Under the pieces are notes generated by a model. It was given only the letters and a program-made list of their open reading frames with translations, did no database searches and was not told the origin of the DNA. This document shows, in pieces, positions 18,890 through 31,300 of a stretch of DNA of 64,000 nt. This DNA comes from Isoetes taiwanensis (Eukaryota; Streptophyta; Lycopodiopsida; Isoetales; Isoetaceae), in the NCBI GenBank assembly GCA_021234155.1, contig JAJEKV010000003.1, positions 20,750,386 to 20,814,385 on the forward strand, given 5' to 3'. The position numbers and the translations under genes were made by a program. Every line of letters begins with the position of its first letter. Positions within the stretch are counted from its first letter, which is position 1.

Positions 18890-21800
18890 CCGGTGATATG
18901 TCTAGGCTCATGAATATGGTCGGTAGGCAGTTTGCCTCTATTGCTTCTTCTTCTGGGCGGACTAGTGGGGGTACTCTTATTGCTTGGAGGATGGATGTGC
19001 AGGTCACGTACTCTGCAGCAGACAGGTTTGGTCGGTGGGCAATCATTAAGTCGTTGGAGGGAGGGCAAGAGTGGGGGATTGTTAATGTTTATGCCCCTAA
19101 TCAGCCTTCTCAGCGGGGTGCTTTATGGGCCACAGTTCGGAATAAGTTGGCGAGCCTTTGGTGGGTTGGGTGTCGCTTGGTTGTTGTTAGGGGACTTCAA
19201 TATGGTAGAAGCGAGTAGAGGATCGCTCTAGTTCGGAACCCAAGTTGTGCATGGGTTTGAGAGGGGACCGATGGTCTCGTTTGTTGCGTGATTTGGCCTT
19301 GGTTGAGGTCCACGGGGACTTGTCTTTCACCTATTGTAATGGGGTTAGATTGCGGGTCGGGCGTATGCTAGGCATGACCGGTGTTATGCTTCCCCATGCT
19401 TTGGATGGTGTGCCCTCTTTTTGCCCGGAGTAACATTTTGTCTACCTCCATTTCGATCATTACCCTCGGGTTTTGTGTCGGTCGTGGTGCGATTGCCTCT
19501 CGGCCCTCTAGGGCGGTGTTCCGTTTGAACACCGGGCTTCGGCCGATGCGGATTTCTCGCCCAAATGCGCCGAGTTGTGGCTTGATACCTTTTCATCTCC
19601 GAAGGGTATGTGCGGTATGGTGGACCGCCTTGGCGAGGGGTGAAGCGTTTTGCCAAAGGTCTTTGGTAGGCGGCGTGTGCTGGCAGGGAGGCGGCGGGAG
19701 TTGCATGGTCTCTATCGGGAGTTGGAGAGGATTGGCCAGATCTTCGATGGCATTAGGGGAGAATGCGGTGTTGCGTATTGTTGCTCTGGAGCAGGTTAAA
19801 GTCGCGGGAGGCACGCGTGTGAAGGCGACCCTTACCCGGTTGAAGGAGGGGGACACAAGTTCGTCGGTGTTCTTTGAGCGGCTAGGCGTGGCGATATGCA
19901 ACATCTATGGCGTCCCTTGCTTTGCCTGATGGCCGGACTTTGGAGGATCCCGCTGATTTGCAGAGGTATGTGCATGCCCATTTCTCAGGGTTTTTCGCAC
20001 AGCGCACTCTTCCCTATGAGCGGGGAGATGCAGGGGAGCTTGTTTTGGGGGGGGTTAAGCCATCTATTCCGCCTCACCAGTGAGAGCTTGGAGGAAGAGC
20101 TCTCCGAGAGGATTTAGATTTAGCGGGCATGTATGTGCATGGCCAAGGATAAATGTCCCGGGCTGGATGGCATCCCCTGGGTGGAGTTCTTCGGACTTAT
20201 TGGGAGTGGGCTGGTGAGTGGGTGTACCAGGTGTACTTTGAGTTGCTGCAGTCTTCTTCAATGGATAGGATCTTGAATACCGCATGCATTTCCTTGATTC
20301 CTAAGGTTAAGCAGCCTTCTATTGGAGGCCTATGTCCTTGTTGTCCTCTGTGTATAAGATTATTGCGAAAGCCCTGGCGAGAATAAGTTGAAGCCGATGT
20401 TGACTTCTTCCATTAGTAAGGTGCGATGCGGATTTGTCCCCGGGAGGAACATTTTGACTAATGTTGCGCGGCTTATGAGGGCCTTTATTGGGCGGAAAAG
20501 AAGGGGCAAGGCATTGCCTATCTTAAGCTTGACTTTGCCAAAGCTTACGATAGTGTCCGTTGGGAGTTCTTGTCTGCCATGATGTTAGCGTTGGGCTGTG
20601 ATCCATGCTTTACAGAGACAGTCATGAAGCTGCATAGGTCAGCACGGGACTACGGTGGTGTGCGGGGTGAACCCTTCGCCTTTTTCTCCTTGGCGAGAGG
20701 GTGCGTCGGGGGTGCCCCTTTGGCAACCGTTTTTTGTTTACGATTGTGGCGGAGGCACCTTGTCTCGATTGTTTTGGCTGCAGTGGAGGAGGGAGTGGTG
20801 GATGGGCTTCGGATGCGGGATGGTAGCCGGCCAGATTATTAACCGGTTTGCGATGACACTTTCCTCTTCTTGGTGGCGAAGAGAGGAATTTGCGAGAATG
20901 TGAAGGGTTTGTTGGATACTTTCTCCTTGGCCTCGGGCATTCTTCCTCGAATTGGGGTAAGTGCTCCGCATTATGGGCCCGGTGACTCGCCTCCCCCTTG
21001 TTTGGCTCTATTCCCTTGGAAGATGCTTCGGGTGATGTGTGTACTAAAGGCTGTTGGGTATTCCCTTTGGAGGGATGTTTCCATGGGGAGGGTGTGGGAT
21101 GAGATTTTTGCGGGGTTGCGTAAAACACCTCAATTGGTGGAAGGGTAGCAAGTTGTCCATGGCGGGTAGGATCACTATTGCCAAGTAATTACTTTGTAGC
21201 ACTCATGTGTATCTGACATCTGCGATGCTAGCTCTGAGGGTAAGATACGGGCTTTGGATAAGATTGTTGAAATTTTGTGTGGGGCGGGGATGATGAAGGG
21301 GTTGTTGTTAAAGTGGCTTGGTGGAAGTGTCTCCGCCAGGGGAGGATGGGGGCTTGCACATTCTGGATTTAGCGTGCATAGTAAGGTGTTGGTCTCAAGT
21401 TTGTTTGGAGCATTCTGAGGATGAAGCATCTTCTCCTGGTGCTTGCTGTTGTTGCGATCTCTTCGCCATTGTGTGGCATTTGGGAAGCTATGCATTGCAT
21501 GTGGAGTTGCCACGGCCTTTGTTGTATGGTCTCGGCCTTTCCCACATGCATCCCCTTTTCTCCACGTGAGTGTTGCGGGCTTGGGATCATGTGTGTGTGC
21601 TCTTCCGGCTAGATTATGCCTCGGTTTATCTCCACTCTTCTCCTTTCTTGTGGGTTCTTTTACCCCTCGCCGCACTTGCCCTTGGTCGCCTTTGTGCATG
21701 CTTTCGGGCCAGCGAGGCCGTTGGAGGCGAGCTCTTTGTGCTCACCTTGGAGGATTGGTATTGGGGTGGTCAGCTAGCCGTGGGAGTTCTTCGAGCTCGC

Positions 21801-22690
21801 TTTTGCACGAGGGGTGGCGGGGCTATCACGGGAGCACGTGGCGGGGAGTATTCGCTACACATACCTATAGTCCCTCGAGGATGATGTGGTGGTGCAGGTT
21901 TGGAAGGTTCATCCGGATGTTGTGTCTTCTTGCTTTTGTGGTCTTCTTCTTAGGGTCTTTGGCTATTCATGACACATTGCCCCTTCGGGCAAGTGGTCTC
22001 TGCGACTTCCGGGTTCTCGATGGGCTTCGGTTTGGGCGTGGACATGGAGCTCACTTCCCCATCGAAGGTTAGGGTGCTTATGTGGCGGTGGTGCACCGGC
22101 TGTATCGGGGTGAATGCCCTTGTGAGTCGGTTTAGGCGGGTGTGAGCCCCTCTGCCCTTGTTGTGGCCTTCATCGTGAGGCTGTGGAGCATTATGCGGTT
22201 TTATGTCCTCACTTGCGGCTGCACGGGATTGGGTTAGGGCTCTGTTTTTAGGTGAGATTGACTAGCCATCGATTCTTTGCTTCATGTGCGGTGCTTGGCG
22301 CTCTTGCGGCAAACAAGCCTTGCATCTGTCGCGTGGCTTGGTTGGTGTGGCTGATTTGGAAGGCGGCGTGATTTGTGGATCTTCCGGGGGATTGGCTGAC
22401 TGCGGCCTCTCTAATTCCTCGACTCAGGTACAAGCTATTTCAAAGCTTTCTGGTGTTCCCGGGAGTAGTAGAGCGGAAGTTTGCCATTTGGCGGGACTTC
22501 TTGGGTGTTGTAGATGGTGATGGTCGGTTTGTACAGCAGTAGAGTTGCAGTTTTTGTGTGAGTTTGTTGTGGAGTGTCGAGGTATCGCTGTCTCTTTGGG
22601 GCAGTTCTCCTTCCTCCTCACTTGCTTTGTAACATTACCATTCTTTTAATATATTGATGACACAGTTCTTCAAAAAAAAAAACAATCATA
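18890..22690 (+). mobile_element. L1-type LINE, decayed (EN, RT, zf-RVT) with poly(A)
   Basis: Plus strand, many frameshifts. Endonuclease: DRFGRWAIIKSLEGGQEWGI, VNVYAPNQPSQRGALW, LLLGDFNMVEASRG (about 19010-19220). RT: CPGLDGIPWVEFF (about 20155), ISLIPKVKQPS, CGFVPGRNILTN, LDFAKAYDSVRWEFL (about 20530-20575). The zf-RVT/C-terminal part resembles 41768-43094. The 3' end is TATATTGATGACACAGTTCTTC + poly(A) at 22672-22683. The 5' end is truncated inside the endonuclease. GC-rich against its flanks. An ATG-to-stop reading frame for either ORF no longer exists. Confidence 0.85.
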
Positions 22691-23203
22691 AAATAGAAAT
22701 GGGCATAATTAATGCTTGTGGAAGGAGCAACTCAGATCTAATCTAGAAAATAGACTTTCCAGATTGTGCATCTAACCAATTCTATTCAAAATCAAATTTT
22801 CTGGCATGTTGGCAAGTATGATGTACCAACATTTGTAATAAACATAAATAGATAATAAAAATTATATACTTACTTTGGAGAAAATGAATCAGCTCTTTAT
22901 CTACTGGCAATGTGGTTGAAGTTGCATCTATCTGGTCATTCCTGCAGAAAAAGATCCAAATAACAACCAACATATGTTACTGTTAGTTATATGTTGGTAG
23001 TTTAAAAAAAAATTTGGGCCCTTCGGGCCCTAACAAAATCAAACAAAGAAAACAAGATAAATGCATTGAAAAAAAACTATGGTGCTGCACCACATACTCA
23101 AGTTATAAAAAGTATTTCAGAATTTGCCAAATCACATACTCAAGTTATAGGGAGTATTTTAAAATATGGAAAATAGTTAAAGAAGTACCTGTTTCTTATG
23201 GTT

Positions 23204-23485
23204 TCAAAACATGGACACTGCATCTGGTCTCAATCTTTCGTCCCGCATTTTCCCAAAGCATTCTAAAGCATGGAAGGTGTCACCATGCTGGACATACCCA
23301 GAAATGATTGTATTCCACAATCCAACATCCCGCATTGGCAATGTCTGAAAGACTTTATGTGCCTCTTCCAAGCAACCACGTTTTGCATACATGTCCACAA
23401 GAGCATTTGCTACTGCTGCATCAAACTGGAAACCCTTCTTGATAATTTGCAAACACTTGTGCATGTCATCCAATTACATGAGACA
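23204..23485 (-). pseudogene. PPR (PLS-type) gene fragment
   Basis: Minus frame: HKCLQIIKKGFQFDAAVANA, LVDMYAKRGCLEEAHKVF, MRDVGLWNTIISGYVQHGD, HALECFGKMRDERLRPDAV. These are consecutive PPR motifs (35-residue helical pairs that bind organelle RNA bases) of the PLS class found in plant RNA-editing factors. Only about 90 residues remain; no start, transit peptide or E/DYW end. Lies upstream of a Helitron 3' end in the same orientation, so capture is possible. Confidence 0.8.
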
Positions 23486-24260
23486 AGCCTAGGATGATAA
23501 AACTGCCTTGTTTTAATATAAATACAATGATGTGCAATGGTTGCATGATGGGATGCTGCTACGAGCAAACACAAATCATAAATAATGACATATGCTGAAT
23601 TATAGGTTCCCAAGCCTATGGCAGAAATTATCCACCAAAGATAATATAAATATCCATGGGAGAATAGTCTTGTGAATAAAAATTGCAGCATTGTGTTCAT
23701 CTATAGCATCTTCTCCTAACGAGAAATAGTCTTGTTTGGAGAAATAGTAAAGAGAACATGTGCAACAGACAATACTATTTCAATCTCCATATGATAATAT
23801 AAAATCACTGAAGAAGCATCATTTGTTCATCCAACCATGCTAAGGAGTGAAACCGTGACTGAGAGCAAACACCAGTTGCTCCTTCAGGCAATTTGAAAAA
23901 ACTCGCATGATATCATGAGAACACAGGGCCCTGTCCTGACGTGTTTACTACAAGGCCTTGTCCTGACGTGTTTACTACAAGTCCTGCGATTATGCATAGG
24001 ACATGCAGAATAAAAGCAGGCTTATGGCTGCAAATCTCCACCAAATCCTGTCCAAGCAAGCAAAGCAGTCTTGCATTTTTTTTTTTCAGATTCAAGATTA
24101 GGACAAAGAACTCACCTCTTCTGCTTCAAAGCTCCAGCTAGAGTGAGCAAAAGTAAGCCACAAAATAACCATTTGTATTATGTATTATATTTCCATGATG
24201 AATAACCAAGGCCATACTTGTATCACAGCAGGAACAAGATTAGATGCTTGCACTAGCAAC

Positions 24261-25190
24261 CTATATTTCGGCATATCGGTATTTTTTTACTTCCTTTGCT
24301 TCCTTTCCCGCACCACAGACACCCGAGTTCAAGAAACACAATCTGAAAAGGCGACTTTCTTCTACTGGAAGTGAAGAGCCTTGCAACATAAATCTCTCCT
24401 GCGAATCATCAACATCTTTGAGCTTATACTGGGCAAACTTCTGATGGTTAAGCTCTTTCTGAAGGATCTTTTGAAGGCCAATACAACCACAAACATTGCA
24501 AACCCTTGCCAAGTCTTGCATATCCTCTACTGCCACATCCAATCTATCTGTATAGAAGAAGTTAACAAGACTGAAGAAAGCAGAGAAGGTTAGCTTCTTA
24601 TTAGCGAATCTAATCTCTTTCCTTGATTTCCATTCTTTTCCAAATTTGCTTTTGAAGAAAGGAGATCTTGCTGCCAGAAGCCATCGGTGTGCAGATAACG
24701 ACTTTCCCTCCAAGTAAAATGTTATATCATAACCTACAGATTCCGCGCCATAAGACTCCTTGCCAGACTCTATCATACTGCCCTCAAAGTATTGCCAATT
24801 CTGACCAGAGCTTATGAACAAATCCCTCAAAGAGCTAGACAGAGGATCAAGAGGAGGAGGCCGAGTGTCAAAAGACTTAAGCAGCCTTCTGACTCTGAGG
24901 TTAAGGGCAGCATAATGGCATCTATCTCCATCAAACGTATGCTCACTACAAATTGCACCACTTTGAAGAAGCATTTGGGCAGCATCTAAATGACCAGCTA
25001 AACAAGCATAATAAAGGGCAACAGAATCCCATGCATCGGGAATTTATGTTAACACCTTGTTCTAGTAAGATTTCGGACAGTGGACATCACCTGCTCTAGT
25101 TGCTTCATAAACATCTCCAACGGTACCTTTTTGCGAGGCAGGGGTTCGTCCTCTGGCTCGTCAGTGTAGTAGGCGACGGCAGACATCATC
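24261..25190 (-). pseudogene. ankyrin-BTB/POZ protein pseudogene
   Basis: Minus strand, from about 25190: MMSAVAYYTDEPEDEP, then in shifted frames GTVGDVYEATRAGDV, LLEQGVNINS and DAWDSVALYYACLAGHLDAA (ankyrin), and from 24974 an open frame: MLLQSGAICSEHTFDGDRCH, YAALNLRVRRLLKSFDTRPP, VGYDITFYLEGKSLSAHRWL, LAARSPFFKSKFGKEW (BTB/POZ core), LDVAVEDMQDLARVCNVCGC. This is the layout of the conserved plant ankyrin-repeat/BTB family (Arabidopsis At2g04740 type). BTB proteins usually dimerise and serve as CUL3 adaptors. The ankyrin part needs at least three frame changes, and the C-terminus after LPVEES loses similarity. No introns are evident, so a retro-copy or captured cDNA-like fragment is possible. 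Confidence 0.8.
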
Positions 25191-25702
25191 TCGAATTAGC
25201 ACTTGGCCATGAATAGTGAATCTTAGACCATGAATAGTGAATCTTAGACCAACTGCCACATCTACTATCAATATTCTGTCCTAAGGATGTCCTCAATCGG
25301 CCATGTATTTTCAGCTTCTGCGACTGGCTCTACAGAATCGGAATTTGCTTCTGAAACCGCGTCCATCACCAAGAATCCCTGACTTTCTATCCCAACCTTG
25401 TGTCCCAGTAGACAAACACCATGAATGCTGCATATTGTTGCCCTGATGCCATGCACAAGGGAGAAACAGTGTGGACAAAAAAGCCCTTAAAGCTAACCTT
25501 TCTGGCGAAATACTGAAGAATCAGAGTAGTAGAAGTTGGATTCGCCTCGGAGCTTCTGCTGCTTCGAAAGAAGTCGGATTCAGAGAAGTAAAAGAAGTCG
25601 GATTTGCCTCAGAGTGTCTGTTGCTTCGAAATCAAAGGACAGACCCTAATCAACACAACCCTAAAGTACAGGTTCTCGAGCCCTTCGTGCCATTGTTTGT
25701 TT

Positions 25703-25749
<47 letters not shown>

Positions 25750-27751
25750 TTTGTGGAGGGTATGGGGGTAAACCATTGGTGATATGGAATTTAGACAATA
25801 AAATGTGGAGTGCACTCTAGATATACTGATTAGTATGCCTCATGCAATACGCCCATGAAATCATATGAAAACCATGCCAAAAAGTGTATAAAATCACAAA
25901 AAAAACCCCTGTTATAATGCTAGATATTCAAGCATAGACCAGGACCTGTTCAAGAAACAACAAGTTTAAAGGATGTACATAAATACAGTGCAAGCATTGC
26001 GTAATGGAATAATGTCTTCAATTGCTGATTGCAACCACCATGAAGTGAACGCAAGGCCTAGAGGTAAGAAAGGAAATAGAAAAATACATATTGGTAGAGC
26101 CATACAATAATCTCGCAAAATCAGAATTGAAACCTGTGCATGCAACATAAATGTGAACACGTTCAAACCTGTGCATGCAACACAAATATGAAGACTATGA
26201 ACCATTTGCTTCCAACTTAGACACTACAAACAAATGTGAAGACTATGAACCATTTGCTTCCAAGTTAGGCACTACAGACATTTTCTATGCTTTACTAAGA
26301 ATCATTCATGATATGTGCTTCATCTTTCTTCCATCAAATGAATCAAAGGAACTTAGCAACATGGGCCTGTAACATGGGAGTCAGACGTGCCAATGCTGTC
26401 TGTTTTTATTTGTAATGCAGTGATTGAGATATTGAGTTATGATAAAAGTTAAAATGATATACTATGCTCGCTCCAGTCTGCTTTTGTTGTTCATGTTGCA
26501 TTGCTTTTCTTGTTGGACTGACAGAACCAACATTTTTGTATAGCATATAGGCAACAAAAGGAAACAAAAATGTCTAATCGAATGAAATAAATCAATGCAA
26601 AAAAATGTTCTGAGCAAATATTGCACATTGAGGATTCCAAGAATGGACACACTAATCCATATGCTTGGTTCCTTGGGACCTTAATAGGAGCAATGGCTTA
26701 GTGGTTGATACACATAAATAGTCACTCAGATGAGGAAAAACATTCTGCATGTGAACAATTTATATTTTGTCAGTAAGAGAAGGTCAACAATTTAGATTTT
26801 GTCACCCAATATTATCTAAGGTTAAGTGTTTTCTATGACATGTTCAAAGTTAGCATTGTAAGTGGGACCTGGATTACAATTGGTAGTGTTTTGTTGTCTT
26901 TGTATTTAGACCTATAAAAATTAGTCAATTTAACTTGTGAACATCTATACACATGTTTCAAGCATCAGAATGAGAACCAAGTAGGCCTCTAGTAGGCTAT
27001 GCCTTCATAGTTATCAGCAATTATTATCAAATTATGATTTTGAATAATAACAAAGAATATGGCCATAACAAAGAATAATAAAAGATAGCCAGATTTCATC
27101 ATATTGACCTTTGGGAAGGAAGAAAAATGAAATACATTTAAGCTTACAAGTTTTCTATCTTACCTTTCAACTAAGACATTATCTCCAGAAGTTGTTTTGA
27201 TAGATCCACAGTCTGGAAGACATACAAAACAGAGTCAATATCTTAGAAATGATATTTACAACATGATGCAAACATAAAGTTTGAAAAAATGAACAGCAAG
27301 TCTTGAACTCTGTCCACTATGATACCATGCGGATAACATAAGATGTATTAGACGGATACAGAAATACATCTAACAGACTTATAATGCCGAGAGAAAACAA
27401 TGACAAATCAAGAACATTCAATCATCATTTTTGGGATTGAAGCTATATCTTCTTTCTACAGTGTCATACACCCTAATAGAAAGTAGATCTACATACAATG
27501 TTATGTGCTAGAAATAATATAGACTATGTTAGATATAATGGAGTTGCTAGATTATTCATCCAAGACTGTAGTTTACAATATCTATGACCTCTCTAGAACA
27601 ATATGTGACCATCTCTGTGATAATAGGCAACTCTGATAAATCTGGATAAATTAGGGACTGAGGTTCCAGCCAGCATTAAATGATGCTTTAAAGAGAAGAT
27701 AGCTTAAAAATAGAAATTGGAAGAAATTGCAATGAATGCTAACATATTCCA
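25191..27751. other. no intact gene; simple and tandem repeats
   Basis: Contains a 21-bp tandem duplication (25213-25250, GAATAGTGAATCTTAGACC), a ~45-bp tandem duplication (26185-26275, GAAGACTATGAACCATTTGC) and the TTTA microsatellite listed separately. The ORF 25471-25782 is mostly that microsatellite. Confidence 0.5.
25694..25752. repeat. (TTTA)n microsatellite
   Basis: About 14 uninterrupted TTTA units. Confidence 0.95.
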
Positions 27752-28330
27752 TGAATATAATAGAATAGAATAGTTTTTTTAACGTCCACGGAGACCAATA
27801 GGTCATGGGACCCATACAATGGGCTAGTACAATCATTACTACTAGGATTAAAAAACCCCTGCCTCGAAAGGTTTTCAAGGGAAAAACCTTTGCAGTAATG
27901 ATGATACTAGACAAGCGGAGATAATGACTACTGAGGACTCAGTAATTGCTGATGTGTATCTAGAACCTCAAGTATGTATAATGCCAAGTCATGCACCGAT
28001 GGTGCTCTGAGAAGTTGTGGAAGCGTGGAATGGAATGCTAAGGTCAAAAAATGATTCCGGACTATCTCAAAAGCAGGGCAACTCAGAAGAGTATGGCTTT
28101 CATCTTCAATAACCTGTAACTGGCAACAGGCACATAGTCTCGCTTCTCGCGGCAATTGCGGCCGCTCCCATCTACCTGTCTCAATCCGTAGCCTGTGGGA
28201 CCCCGTGCGAATTGATGCAATAGCTACAAACTTGTTCCTGGACAATGAAGCAAGCAAAAAAGCTTGGGGCCCTGGTGCCAAGGTGGGATTTATGTGTGCA
28301 TGATAATGACCAGTTTTCACTTGGGCCAAT
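27752..28330 (-). mobile_element. 5'-truncated LINE of the same family as 7890-11478
   Basis: Minus strand carries AQVKTGHYHAHINPTLAPGP, HRLRIETGRW, CACCQLQVIEDESHTLLSCP, matching the 10.8-11.1 kb part of the longer LINE but less frameshifted. C.CC...H...C is the zinc-binding C-terminal motif. The 3' end is GGTCTCCGTGGACGTTAAA with a (TATTC)n-like tail at 27752-27774. About 580 bp remain. Confidence 0.85.
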
Positions 28331-31300
28331 GAACATAACAATATACATTTCAGAACAAAATGCATAGTATACCTTATTATTCTATTGCTCAAGCTGCATT
28401 AAAGGAAGGCTTTAAATGTGCATTGTTCTATTACCATCCAAATAGAATGCCTTTATCAAAGTGTAGAATGAGGTACAAATATAAACTTACTCACTAATCA
28501 CTGCATTGGAGAAACACCTTGCATTCATTGTAGGCAAATGGCTGGACCTGAGCAACATGGAACCAAACATTTAAGAAATGCAAACAAAAAGACCCATCCA
28601 ATAAAATTCACTCATCTGATACCAAGGAGATTATTCTATTATAGAATAGTCCAATTTGAATTATAAAATGGAGACATGTAACAAACCTAAATATTAAGCC
28701 CAAAAAAATGACAGGGCAAGCATGTATAACACAAAATCTTAAGGTGCAAAAAAAAATGGTAGCTAGAAGGCCTTGTATATGGCTGCTTGAAGGACCAAAC
28801 AGAGTGGTATGAGCAATCTGAAGACAATGCTTAGCTTGATCATAATCCTGCAAGGTATATCTAGAGCAGGAGCTTTTTTAAAGAAGCTAGACACATCAAC
28901 CCTTTTAATTTAGGATTTTCCGGTTTGGTTATAAACTTTTTTTGGAATTTTATTAGGTTAATTTCATAAGGTTTAGGCTATTTTGGATACCTGAAAAAAT
29001 TTCCGATTTTCCAAAAATCGCAGAATTCTTTTTTCTTCTTGCATTTCATTTTGTTGCGCCCTTATCTGGTTGGTTGAGAGCAACACAATGCTACAGAACC
29101 TGCATGCATCTGGCTGGCATGCATCTAGATAGAGGATGATTAATCCGGTGCCCTTTCAAATGGCATGCCCGGCATGTGGAGGCCATGCAATCTATGCGAA
29201 AGGCTTGCTTAGGGTTTTGAAGTAGGTTAGGCTTTTGATGCCACTTTGGAGTTTCAAATGTAGAACCGATTAGCCGATTCTTCATTGGAACACTCATTCA
29301 CACTGGCTATCAAAGAGGTTCATTAGGTTCGTTAGATTGCTCTTTGTCTGTTAGACGTATTAATGCATACAGTTTGGCTTATCCACAATATTTGTATTTA
29401 ACTTGAGTTTTATATGCAGGGCGCGATGGGTTACAAATTACACTTCTTGAACAATTCTGACGGCAATGTGGAGGTCAATTTCATCAAGATTTCATCTGGA
29501 GCCGCATGTTGCAAGACTATCAAGTTAAAATGATTTGTCGAGCCCTTTCCTGCATATGCTATAATGTATTTTAAGTTTCTAGAGGTATGATCTCTTATCT
29601 ATGTCCTTTGTAAGCTTGGAATATTGAATGTGTGGTTTATGAGCAAGAGGCAAACTTTACTGCATGTGGCTAATAAAGCTGGCTCCTTAGAAATTTTAAG
29701 CTCCCTTGGACTTGAAAATAATCTGTAGTAAATGGATCATCCATTTTGCTTGCACATCGTCTAATTTGCAAAGATGCAATTATGGTTTAGGTACATGAGA
29801 TCATCATGTGTATGGTGTTTATACATTTGGCCATCATGGAGAACTGAAGAAGATTCCAACCAAGATTAAAGGTAGCTTACTTTGCCTCTTCCCATCAGTT
29901 GCTATTGTGTATACAAGACATCTTTGCCTTTGTAGATATGATATGCTAATATGAAGCCTTTGTATTTGTTGATTGTGTTCTTATGGCCTCATATTTGTCG
30001 TTCTATATGCTGAATATATCATATCCGCTGCATCAGCCTTCAACATCTTGATGGTCACCAATTGCTCATTAACTCTATACTTCAAACTCAATTGGGTCAC
30101 TTTCTTCATGTGAATGCAGGTTAGGTCTGCAATATGTTGAATTTGGGTCGGCATTATTTTCTTGCTATTTGTGATATTGATAGTTATGAATATGGAAAAT
30201 CTTATCTAACTAGGTTTTTCGAGTAACAGTTTAGTTCAGTATTGTTGTAGCTGTATGCTCTATGGTAATATCTTGGGCAAGTTTGAAGTCATTTCAGATA
30301 ATGCAAGCCCACTGTCCATGGCGATTCCAAAACAATATGCTTATGTGCTTTGCATTTGTATTGTTAGGTCTTCTTGGCATGCATACTATACTTCAGCCCT
30401 CATCATAGGTATAGCCACCCTTATTTGCTTTGTATAGATTGCACAGTGTAAATTCCTAATGCCTTAGCTCTCTTTGATTATTCTTTTAAGTATTCTTTTT
30501 TGTATTGTTAATATTTTATTGTAAGTCTGACAAGATGCATATGGTCTGTTAAACTCAAGTTGCAAAGATGTTGTTTGGTTACTCTTCTAAATTGTTCAGA
30601 AAACACAGATGCATATTATCTTATTTACACTGCTTACTGCATAACTAACTCTGCTCAGTGATCATTATATATACTACGATGCAAAGAACCTCATGTTTGC
30701 ACTGCTTTTTCATTGCATCTATATCAGGAGTTTGCAAGACATTTAGACATTGGAGGAGCTAGAAAACCAAAACTACATGAAAGAACCAAAAGGTTCAGGC
30801 AAGCAATATTTGACACAAAGCAAAGAAGAATGACTATAGGCAAGCTTGAGATACACAAATAGTAGGGAACCAAAATCACCATATGCACAAGTATTCAGGT
30901 ACATCACATATACCAATTCTCTGTCGAAGCTGTTAACATCATGTTTAAGTATAAGAATGACCCTATAACTCACGCTCAATGTCAGTGGTTATTTTCTCGT
31001 TTCTGAGTTCTCCTCTTAACTGGAATGGAGTACGGTCATCCCTTTCTGATGTATAGTTGCTAAATGCAAGCATCTCTAGGATTTTGCAGTGCCATGTGCA
31101 AATTGTAATCCTTTAGCTGAGAGTCAACACATTCATATCCTTTGTCTTGATGCTCTGAATTACATGCAGTAGCAGCAGCAGAGTAGCAGCCTATTTTGAA
31201 GTAATTACTTGCTGCTAATATCAAGTATGGATACAGTCTGGAGAATATGATATCCACACCATCAAGATATAATAAGTATGCCCTTAACCCACGCCTGACA

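Noticed and set aside
23019-23033. Perfect hairpin GGGCCCTTCGGGCCC, considered as another Helitron end.
   Set aside because: No CTRR terminus at the required distance on either strand.
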